Assembly: GCA_021844425.1 (NCBI GenBank)
Contig: JAKBTL010000076.1
Location: forward strand, 62,001-126,000
Length of the DNA stretch: 64,000 nt
Direction: 5' to 3'
Source: Actinomycetes bacterium
GTDB lineage: Bacteria > Actinomycetota > Acidimicrobiia > Acidimicrobiales > RAAP-2
Part shown: positions 27,326 through 34,279 of the stretch, in pieces
Numbering within the stretch: the stretch's first letter is position 1
Layout: every line of letters begins with the position of its first letter
Position numbers and translations under genes: made by a program
The notes under the pieces: model-generated
What the model was told of the DNA's origin: nothing
Database searches by the model: none
Seen by the model: only the letters and a program-made list of their open reading frames with translations

Positions 27326-27727
27326 CTCCTCTACGCCGACGAGGTGCGGGACCCGGTCCAAGAGATCAGCACGCTGTCGGCGGACGCGCAGTGGTCGCCC
27401 CAGGAGTTGGACACCGCCTTGCTGCTCATCGGCTCGATGACGACCGACGGGGAGCCAGAGCGCTACCACGACACCTACCGGGAACGGCTCGAAGACCTCA
27501 TCGACCAAGAGCGCGCCGGCACGGTCGTGCCTGCGGCGCCCCAGGCGACCGAGCGAGCGCCGGTCATCGACCTCCTCCAGGCGCTCGAGGCGAGCCTTCG
27601 CGCCGCCCGGTGCTCGGTGCCCGCCTCGACGGGCGAGCACGCTGCAGCGGCCGGGACCGCGGCGACAGGGGAGCCGGTGAAGCGATCCGGCGCGACGGGC
27701 CGGCGAAAGGCCTCCTCGCGCCTATGA
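27326..27727 (+). pseudogene. ku: C-terminal fragment of the DNA end-joining protein Ku
   Basis: Translates as GLLYADEVRDPVQEIS, then ELDTALLLIGSMTTDGEPERYHDTYRERLEDLI and a basic tail with VIDLLQALEASLRAA, which is the C-terminal third of bacterial Ku. The N-terminal ~180 residues, including the beta-barrel ring that encircles DNA, are absent and there is no upstream start. No LigD is in the window. The 5' truncation coincides with the truncated end of the neighbouring divergent pseudogene. Confidence 0.8.
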
Positions 27728-28429
27728 GCCGGCGAGGAGCTTCACCAGCAGCTCCGTCTCAGAGAGGTTCTCGACAACCGCGTCGGCATCGAGAGCCCGC
27801 ACCGCGTCGAATCCGTCGCGCCCAGTGCCGACGATGAGGCACCGGACGCCGCCGGCCCTCGCGCAGCTGAGGTCTCGGACCGTGTCACCGACCACCCAGA
27901 CCTCGCTCGGGAGGTAAGTCTCCCCACGTCGCTCCTCGGCGCGCTCGAGCGCGATCGGCACGAGGCCTTCGCGTTCGGGGTGGTCTGTACCGTAGGCACC
28001 GACCTCGGGGTCGAGGTACCGCTCGAGCCCGAACGTGCGGACCTTCACGAGAGCGTTCGGGGCGATGTTCCCGGTGAGAAGGCTCTGGCGCACGCCCTCC
28101 ACCGAAGACAGCGCCTCGAGCAGCTCCGGCACGCCGGGGTGGACGACGCCGTCTTCGCGGATCCGATCAGCCGCGGCCGCGAGGACGCGCTCTGCTTCCT
28201 CCAGCGCGCGCGGCAGCACCCTGCGGACTTCCTGCGGCGAGAGCCCCGCCAGCGAGAGGAGCTCCCGCAGGATCTGCGGGTCGGTCTTTCCGGCCATCGC
28301 GACGCACGGAACCTCGGCGAGCCCCGCGGCCCGGCACGCGCCGAGCTCGAGCGCGCGCCGACCGATGGGGCCGGTTGTGAGCAGCGTGCCGTCGATGTCC
28401 CACAGGACGAGCCGCCGGGGCATCTCCAC
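27722..28429 (-). CDS. HAD-family hydrolase (phosphoglycolate phosphatase-like)
   Basis: 235 aa. HAD motifs: LVLWDIDGTLLTTG (nucleophile and acid Asp), LLTGNIAPN (motif II), the Lys region before EREGLVPIALERA, and VWVVGDTVRDLSCARAGG (motif IV). A helical cap sits after motif I. Substrate not determinable; nucleotide or sugar phosphates are typical. Its stop overlaps the end of the ku remnant. Confidence 0.88.
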   Translation of the reverse strand: MEMPRRLVLWDIDGTLLTTGPIGRRALELGACRAAGLAEVPCVAMAGKTDPQILRELLSLAGLSPQEVRRVLPRALEEAERVLAAAADRIREDGVVHPGVPELLEALSSVEGVRQSLLTGNIAPNALVKVRTFGLERYLDPEVGAYGTDHPEREGLVPIALERAEERRGETYLPSEVWVVGDTVRDLSCARAGGVRCLIVGTGRDGFDAVRALDADAVVENLSETELLVKLLAGS

Positions 28430-28518
28430 AGCCTCGCCGCCCCGAGCCGACTGCGCAACGTCGCGCCCCAGCGCGTTACCTTGTCCTGCAGCAGGCCCTG
28501 ACGACGAAGGGAGCGACC

Positions 28519-29262
28519 GTGGCGCAACGACCTGTGGAATTCGAGGCTGCAGACGGGAACTGTCAAGCCTCTCTGAGCGTCCCCGAAGGCGACGGGCCCT
28601 GGCCGGCAGTGCTCATGTACGCGGATGCCGGGGGGATGCGCGACACGATGCGGCACATGGGTGAGCGGCTCTCGACGCTGGGCTACGTGGTCCTCGTGCC
28701 CGACTTCTACTACCGCAACGGACCGTACGACCCGGTCGACATGCGCACCGCGTTCTCCACGAAGGAGAGCGCCGAGAAGCTGATGGCCATGATGCAGGGC
28801 TACACGGTGGACATGGCCCTGCGCGACGCCCAGGCGTTCGCGGACTACCTGGACTCCGTGCCCCAGAAGAAGCCAGGTGGCATCGGCATCACCGGCTACT
28901 GCATGGGGGGGCGCCTCTCGCTCCTCAGCGCAGCGTCCCTGGGCACGCGCGCCGCAGCCGCAGCCTCCTTCCATGGCGGGAACCTCGCCAAGGCCGACGA
29001 CCCCGGCAGCCCCCATTACAAGGCCCGCGCCATCAAGGCAGCGGTCTACGTCGCCGGAGCGATCGAAGACCCCTCGTTCCCCGAAGAGCAGAAAGCGCTG
29101 CTCGAGAAGTCGCTGAGCGAGGCGGGTGTCACCCACACCATCGAGACCTACGAAGCGCGCCACGGCTTCGCGGTCCCAGACAACCCGAGCTACGACGTTG
29201 CCGCGGCCGAACGCCACTGGAGAGCCACGGAGCACTTCTTCGGGTCGGCTCTCGGGGAGTGA
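28519..29262 (+). CDS. Dienelactone hydrolase family protein
   Basis: 247-aa alpha/beta hydrolase from a GTG preceded by GAAGGGAGCG. The nucleophile elbow is GITGYCMGGRLS near residue 130 with Cys as nucleophile, the acid region is AGAIEDPSFP, and the catalytic His is in YEARHGFAVPD. The stop codon lies inside the first copy of a 17-bp tandem repeat. Confidence 0.9.
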   Translation: MAQRPVEFEAADGNCQASLSVPEGDGPWPAVLMYADAGGMRDTMRHMGERLSTLGYVVLVPDFYYRNGPYDPVDMRTAFSTKESAEKLMAMMQGYTVDMALRDAQAFADYLDSVPQKKPGGIGITGYCMGGRLSLLSAASLGTRAAAAASFHGGNLAKADDPGSPHYKARAIKAAVYVAGAIEDPSFPEEQKALLEKSLSEAGVTHTIETYEARHGFAVPDNPSYDVAAAERHWRATEHFFGSALGE

Positions 29263-29318
29263 CCCGCCTCGGGGAGTGACCCGCCTCGGGGAGTGACCCG
29301 CCTCGGGGAGTGACCCGC
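29251..29318 (+). repeat. 17-bp perfect tandem repeat, four copies
   Basis: Unit ctcggggagtgacccgc repeated exactly at 29251-29267, 29268-29284, 29285-29301 and 29302-29318. The first copy contains the last three codons and the TGA stop of the dienelactone hydrolase gene, so the repeat grew from the gene's 3' end. Perfect identity implies recent expansion and variable copy number between strains. Confidence 0.97.
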
Positions 29319-29329
29319 CTCGAGAGGCT

Positions 29330-29348
29330 CCTCGGGAACACGCCGAGG
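29330..29348 (+). terminator. Short GC hairpin after the 17-bp repeat
   Basis: CCTCGG and CCGAGG form a 6-bp stem around a 7-nt loop. There is no T-run, so this is a weak candidate for termination of the hydrolase transcript. Confidence 0.35.
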
Positions 29349-29526
29349 CGATGACTGGAGATGTGCTCCTCCGGACCGCAGCCGAGCTTGCGACCGCGGG
29401 CTCCTCGCGTGCCCGCGCTCGCACAGTGAGGACCGAAGGTCCCTTGCGCGGACGACGCCGGCTGCGCATAGTCGTTGAAGACGGGGAACGGGGTCCGGTT
29501 CACCAGGCTCGGCACAGGGAGGGTCC

Positions 29527-30108
29527 ATGGCACGAGGACCGTCGAACAGTTCGGGATGGAGGTGGCTCGGGCCATGGCGGGCGCGTCACGTGCAAGACCC
29601 AGATCGCCCGTGCGCCCGAGACGACCCCTTCGAAGCAGCGACCAGGAGGAGGCGGGGACGCGGCATCAGCCTGGCGCGGCGCCACGAGCGAGAGCTTTCA
29701 CGGGAGGTGGTGGGGGAATGCGAGGCCTTCCTACTTGGACGCTACCTCGAGCACCTCGAGTCCCGTTCGTTGGCGGTGCCCGTATGGGCGTGGACCAACG
29801 TCCTCGCCCACGGGACCTCCGACGACCTGCGCCGGACGGCAGATGACTCCCGAGTGGCCCCGGTCGACACGCGCGAATGGCGGGCAGCACGCGCCTACGT
29901 GGCGGCCGAGCTCCTAGAGGCGACGGCGCGTGGCCAGTCGCTCGCAGACACCCAGCGGCAGCTCATCGTCCCTCTCGAGCTGCGGCTGGCAGCCCGAAGC
30001 GACGTGGAGCGATGGACCCCGCAGCGATGGGTGACGACGGTCCCGTCGTCCATCGCGAGGCGGGTACCGCGCGATCTCAGGAGATACGGCAACACGCGTC
30101 GGGGATGA
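29527..30108 (+). CDS. Conserved hypothetical protein
   Basis: Up to 193 aa. The first ~50 residues are Arg-rich and low-complexity, and the real start is probably internal. From about residue 50 the protein looks genuine: a helical region (EVVGECEAFLLGRYLEHLESRSL), AVPVWAWTNVLAHGTSDDLR, then REWRAARAYVAAELLEA and IVPLELRLAARSDVERWTPQRW. I recall similar uncharacterised actinobacterial proteins but know no function. No membrane segments. Confidence 0.6.
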   Translation: MARGPSNSSGWRWLGPWRARHVQDPDRPCARDDPFEAATRRRRGRGISLARRHERELSREVVGECEAFLLGRYLEHLESRSLAVPVWAWTNVLAHGTSDDLRRTADDSRVAPVDTREWRAARAYVAAELLEATARGQSLADTQRQLIVPLELRLAARSDVERWTPQRWVTTVPSSIARRVPRDLRRYGNTRRG

Positions 30109-30236
30109 GCGCAGCTCCACGTCCTGCTATCTCTCGGGTGTCGTGCGCCACGTGCTGCCTCGGGCGTCGTGCGTCACGTGCAGGCAGGCCGGCCGGCCAA
30201 GCCCGCCTACGTCCAGCGCCGACTGTCCAGCGCCGA
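30109..30236. repeat. Short direct repeats between convergent genes
   Basis: Two imperfect ~26-bp copies (about 30131-30156 and 30157-30182) share the core cgtcgtgcgtcacgtgc with two or three changes. They are followed by a doubled gtccagcgccgact element at about 30211-30238 that runs into the end of the universal stress gene. No coding or RNA signal. Confidence 0.6.
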
Positions 30237-30719
30237 CTACGTCCAGCGGGCGTCGGCCCGGACCACCACGACGGGGCAGTGCGCATGGGTGACCACGCGC
30301 TCGGTCACGTCGCCCAGGAGCCGCTCCGTCGGCTCGCCGTTGCCCTGTCCCTGGCACCCCACGACGAGCAGTGACGCCGAGCTGGACAGCTCGACGAGGG
30401 CCGCGTCAGCCTGGCCTCGAAGCACGTTGGCCGTCACCGTGACGCCGGTGTCGCCGACGACCTCGGCCAGCGTCTCGGCCAGCCTGTTCCTCACGTAGCG
30501 CTCGATCTCGGGACTGACGGGGCCCTCGACGTCTGCCGGCAGCGACCACGCCGACACGGCGAGAAGAGGCGAGCCGACGCGCCGAGCATGTTCGACGGCC
30601 CATGCCAATGCCGCCCGCGCCGCCGGTGAGCCGTCGATGCCGACCACGATCGCACCCGATGTCGAGTCGAAGCGATCCGCCCGTTCGGCGATGCGGGAGA
30701 GCTCGGAACCCAGTGCCAT
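30237..30719 (-). CDS. Universal stress protein, single UspA domain
   Basis: 160 aa from the ATG at 30719. UspA fold with AIVVGIDGSPAARAAL at the start and the ATP-binding G-2x-G-9x-G(S/T)-like region LLVVGCQGQGNGEPTERLLGDV near the C-terminus, ending CPVVVVR. A GGGACC-AA-GGTCCC palindrome 35 bp upstream resembles a DosR/DevR box, suggesting induction by hypoxia or redox stress. The upstream frame is open but non-homologous. Confidence 0.9.
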   Translation of the reverse strand: MALGSELSRIAERADRFDSTSGAIVVGIDGSPAARAALAWAVEHARRVGSPLLAVSAWSLPADVEGPVSPEIERYVRNRLAETLAEVVGDTGVTVTANVLRGQADAALVELSSSASLLVVGCQGQGNGEPTERLLGDVTERVVTHAHCPVVVVRADARWT

Positions 30720-30753
30720 ACTGCATGGTCGCAGCGCGGCACCCCTGAGGAAA

Positions 30754-30769
30754 AGGGACCAAGGTCCCT
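30754..30769. promoter_or_regulatory. DosR-like box between the stress protein and the PGK-like gene
   Basis: AGGGACC-AA-GGTCCCT: seven-base arms in perfect inverted symmetry around two bases. The DosR/DevR consensus core is GGGAC-N4-GTCCC, matched exactly here. It lies in the 189-bp divergent region and could serve both genes. Confidence 0.6.
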
Positions 30770-30908
30770 CCCTCCGCCGTCGAAGCCCGAACCGCGCGAC
30801 GAAGCCTAAGGGCAGCCGCCGGAGGCTCCAGGCCGAAGGGCACTTGTCCACGCGACCTACGGGGCGGAGACTGGGATCGTGCGCGCTGCCGCTGCTCTCA
30901 GGCGCCCG

Positions 30909-32105
30909 ATGGGGCTGCCGACCATCGAGGACCTGCCCGACCCAACCGGCAAGCGCGTGCTCCTCCGAGCGACGCTCGACCTTCCGCTCTCGGCGGACGC
31001 CGACCATCCCCTCGCTCGAGCGCGAGCCGAGGGACTGGCGTCGACGGTACGGTGGCTCGTCGAGCGAGGTGCGCAGGTCACTGTGTGGGGAAGCCCTTGC
31101 TCCCCGCCCCCTACCGATGCCGACGTCGGTGCGGGCATGGATGATCGCTCCGGGGTACCGCGTGCCGCGCGCGGGCGGTTGCCGCACGTCCGGGCGGTGG
31201 TCCGCGAGCTCGAGCCTGTGCTCGCCGGAAGCCCGGCCATTCACGTGCGGACGTGCACCGAAGACTCCAGGGCGGTCGACCGTGTCGCCTCGGAGCACGA
31301 CTTCTTCGTGAACGACAGCCTGCAGGACTCGCTCCTCCCCCTCCCGAGCGTCATGCTTCCTCCCACGCGGCTCCCTTCGGCGATCGGGCGCACGCTGCAG
31401 CGCGACTTGAGCACCCTCGAGCCGCTCACGACCGGGCCGGACCGGCCCTTCGTGGTGGTGCTCGGCGGCGAGCGGACGTACCAGCGCCTCCACGGGCTCG
31501 TCGGGCTCGTCCTGCGCGCCGACGCCGTGCTGCTTGGTGGCGGCCTCGCGCTTGCGATGCTGCAGGCTGTCGGACGCGAGCCGCGCGACGGCGCCGACGA
31601 CGACTTCCTCTGGGAGTGCCGGGAGGTGCTGGGGCTGGCCCAACGGCTTCGTCACCGACTCGTCCTCCCTGACGACCTCGTGTGGGCACACGACGGACCG
31701 GCACGCGTCTCGCGGACCCACACGCATGAAGGCGACCAGGTCGTAGACATCGGGCCTGTCACCTGCGTGCGCTTCGGAGAGGAGCTCCAGGGAGCCGCGG
31801 CGGTGCTCTGGGCCGGCAGCGTCGGGAGGGTCGAACGCGAGCCGTCCCGTGCGGGAACCCGCGCGCTCGCGGCGGCGCTGCGCGAGTCGCAGTCGATCGT
31901 CCTCGGGGGCGACGCTCTCGTCGACCTCCTCTCCCGTGAACGGCTCCAGCCAGCGGCAGCCGCCCTCCTCACCTCCACGGACAGCGCGATCGAGCTGCTG
32001 AAGAGCGGGGGGCTCCCCGCGATCTCTACGATGCGCGACGGCGCGCACCGCCTCGAGATGCGACTGCTCGGTCGGCGCCACGAGCCGAGGGCCGCGCGAA
32101 GCTGA
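30909..32105 (+). CDS. Degenerate phosphoglycerate kinase paralogue
   Basis: 398 aa from the ATG at 30909 (GTG at 30879 is upstream). The order of blocks follows PGK: KRVLLRATLDLPL, TVRWLVERGAQVTVWG, FFVNDSLQDS, RPFVVVLGGERTYQRLHGL, ADAVLLGGGLALAML, VLPDDLVWA, DIGPVTCVRF, VLWAGSVGRVE. Key residues are gone: R-x-DFN-x-P is RATLDLP, HLGRP is WGSPCSPP, NDAFG is NDSLQDS, WNGPxGxFE is WAGSVGRVE, and the nucleotide loops GGGDS and TGGGA are replaced. Catalysis is therefore unlikely; a ligand-binding or regulatory role is possible. It has a full-length, undamaged frame, so it is maintained. Confidence 0.75.
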   Translation: MGLPTIEDLPDPTGKRVLLRATLDLPLSADADHPLARARAEGLASTVRWLVERGAQVTVWGSPCSPPPTDADVGAGMDDRSGVPRAARGRLPHVRAVVRELEPVLAGSPAIHVRTCTEDSRAVDRVASEHDFFVNDSLQDSLLPLPSVMLPPTRLPSAIGRTLQRDLSTLEPLTTGPDRPFVVVLGGERTYQRLHGLVGLVLRADAVLLGGGLALAMLQAVGREPRDGADDDFLWECREVLGLAQRLRHRLVLPDDLVWAHDGPARVSRTHTHEGDQVVDIGPVTCVRFGEELQGAAAVLWAGSVGRVEREPSRAGTRALAAALRESQSIVLGGDALVDLLSRERLQPAAAALLTSTDSAIELLKSGGLPAISTMRDGAHRLEMRLLGRRHEPRAARS

Positions 32106-32150
32106 TGCCGGGCTGGGCAGGGGCGACCGGCCGGATGCTCCCCGTCGGGC

Positions 32151-33326
32151 TCACCCCGCCGCCGGGAGCCCGAACACCGGCCCGAGCCGCCCATGGGCAA
32201 CGGCTTCGGGCTGATCGTCGTCCGGTCCGGTCGCGAACGGCGCGCGCTCGACTGCTCTGTTACCCGTGATCGTGCGGTACAGGCGCTCGTAGGAGTCCAC
32301 CATGACCTCGGCCGAGAACCGCCGCTCCGCCCTTGCCCGGCAGGCGTACGGCGAAAGTCGCCCGGCTTCCGTCACCGCTTCTGCCATGCCCTCGATCGTC
32401 GAGCGGAGGAACCCCGTGACGCCGTCCACGACGATCTCGGGCGCCGCGCCGAGTGGCCTCGCGACGACGGGGGTCCCGCATGCCATGGACTCGGTCATCA
32501 CCATGCCGAACGGTTCCGGCCAGTCGATCGGAAAGACCATGGCCTGAGCTCTTCCGATCACGTCCACCTTCACGTCGTGGGGCGGCTGGTCGAGCACCTC
32601 CACGTCGGCGCCGAGGCGCGGGGCGACGACGTCGTCCCAGTAGGCCAGCTCCGCAGGCTCGCTCCGTTTCACGATCATCGCCAGCGGTAGCCCCGCGAGC
32701 CGGGCGATGTCGATGGCGAGCTCCGGCCGTTTCTCCGGGCTGACCCGTCCGACGTAGACGAGAAACCGCTCCTTCCTCGCTCGGAAAGGGTGGGCGGCGA
32801 GGTCGACCCCGTTGTAGATCATGCCTGAGTAGTGCACGGCAAGGTTGGCCCGGCGCTGGGCGTCGCTGATCGCGACGAGGTGCACGCGTCCGTCGAGCAG
32901 CCTGAAGAGACGCTTCGAGGGCGCCGTCCACGGACCGTGCAGCGTGTGGACGACCGGGACGCGCGGGTAGAGCATCGCGCCGAGCACCGGGCCGTAGCTC
33001 GTGTGGTCGTGGACGAGGTCGAACTGCTCGGCCGCGACGAAGGCTGCTGCCGTGTGGTACTGGTCGTCCGCCAACGATGCCGGGTCGCCGAGAAGCGGCG
33101 CGGCGTCGAGCGGCACGACGAGGCGTGCTCGGGTCCTCGAACCTGGTCCCGCGAACACCGTCACCTCGTGTCCACGCGCCACGAGCCCCTCCGCGAGCAT
33201 GGCGACCACCCGCTCGATTCCGCCGTACGCGGGGGGAGGCACCGGCAGGAACGGGGGCGCGACCAGCGCGATGCGCAGCGAAACGCCGCCGGGCAGGCGC
33301 CAGCCTTGGAACTGTCCTTGTTCCAC
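32151..33326 (-). CDS. Glycosyltransferase family 4 protein
   Basis: 391 aa, GT-B fold. The N-terminal domain starts RIALVAPPFLPVPPPAYGGIERVV, and the C-terminal donor domain has FLVYVGRVSPEKRPELAI, then PIDWPEPFGMVMTESMACGTPVVA with the E-x7-E motif. It transfers a sugar from a nucleotide donor to an unknown acceptor in the cytoplasm. It is the last gene of the minus-strand run that begins at the adenosine-specific kinase, 62 bp after the two-domain stress protein. Confidence 0.9.
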   Translation of the reverse strand: MEQGQFQGWRLPGGVSLRIALVAPPFLPVPPPAYGGIERVVAMLAEGLVARGHEVTVFAGPGSRTRARLVVPLDAAPLLGDPASLADDQYHTAAAFVAAEQFDLVHDHTSYGPVLGAMLYPRVPVVHTLHGPWTAPSKRLFRLLDGRVHLVAISDAQRRANLAVHYSGMIYNGVDLAAHPFRARKERFLVYVGRVSPEKRPELAIDIARLAGLPLAMIVKRSEPAELAYWDDVVAPRLGADVEVLDQPPHDVKVDVIGRAQAMVFPIDWPEPFGMVMTESMACGTPVVARPLGAAPEIVVDGVTGFLRSTIEGMAEAVTEAGRLSPYACRARAERRFSAEVMVDSYERLYRTITGNRAVERAPFATGPDDDQPEAVAHGRLGPVFGLPAAG

Positions 33327-33388
33327 GTCTCCTCCTCGTCCTCATGGCCACCTGCCGGCCGCACCGCTCTGGTGGCCGGGACGCACCA

Positions 33389-34279
33389 TCACGGTGCACC
33401 ATGCGACGCGGCGTCCGGTAGGGCCGTACGTCCCGCGTCGCCAGCCACCGGCAAGAGCAGGACGGGGATCGCCGAGGTGCTCAGCACGTCGCGCACGACG
33501 CGCGCTCGCCCACCAGAGCTGACTTGGGACCAGCTGAGCACGATCATGCCACACGGACCCTTGTCGCAGGCCTCGCGCACGCGGTCCGCGATGGGACCCG
33601 CGCGCAGCAGGATCCGGCTCGCACCCGGACAGTGCTTGGCGAGGAGCTCGCGACCGATCAGCTCGAAGTCCCGAACCGGGTCGTCGAGCATCCGAGGCAA
33701 CGTCTCCTGGGTGAACACGTGCAGCACCTCCACCTCGGCACCGGTCACGAGCAACGGGAACAGCGCCTCGAGGATCGGGCGTGACGAGGACGCCGTGCCC
33801 TCGAGGGGCACGAGCAGGTGGCTCAGCGGCCCTTCCGACCCCTTCGGCGCGACTGGCACGATCACGACGAACTTGCTCGACCGCTCGGCGACGTACCGGG
33901 TCGTGGGGCCGACAGGGTGGCGTCCGCTGCGCTCGAGACCAGCACCGACCACGATCGCGCGCACCTCCGGCCGCACGATCTCGGCGACGAGCGCACGGTT
34001 CGCCGGGCCGTCGATCCGACGAAGCGCCACGCCGGCGCGCCGGGCGAGCATGCAGAGTGTGGCGGGGAGCGATGTGCCGGCGTGCAGGGCTTCCACTCCG
34101 GCACCGATGATCTCAGCGAACTTGACCCCGGTGCCGAGGACCGAGGACGAGGAATCGTCCTTATCGAGCGCCGCGAGGACCACCGGCACCCGTGGGGGCT
34201 CGAGGGCCTGCGGGGGCTCGGGTGACCGGGGCTGCTCGGGGGCCTGCGGGGTCCGTGAGGTCGGTGGGATCTCGGTCAT
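33389..34279 (-). CDS. Two-domain universal stress protein
   Basis: 296 aa from the ATG at 34279, which overlaps the GH65 stop. A Pro-rich N-terminal stretch (~30 residues) precedes two UspA-like halves: VPVVLAALDKDDSS ... AIVVGAGLERSGRHPVGPTTRYV and LSHLLVPLEGTASSSRPIL ... GMIVLSWSQVSSGGRARVVRDVL. The second half ends with STSAIPVLLLP. Coupling to the sugar phosphorylase suggests a joint carbohydrate and stress role. Confidence 0.82.
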   Translation of the reverse strand: MTEIPPTSRTPQAPEQPRSPEPPQALEPPRVPVVLAALDKDDSSSSVLGTGVKFAEIIGAGVEALHAGTSLPATLCMLARRAGVALRRIDGPANRALVAEIVRPEVRAIVVGAGLERSGRHPVGPTTRYVAERSSKFVVIVPVAPKGSEGPLSHLLVPLEGTASSSRPILEALFPLLVTGAEVEVLHVFTQETLPRMLDDPVRDFELIGRELLAKHCPGASRILLRAGPIADRVREACDKGPCGMIVLSWSQVSSGGRARVVRDVLSTSAIPVLLLPVAGDAGRTALPDAASHGAP

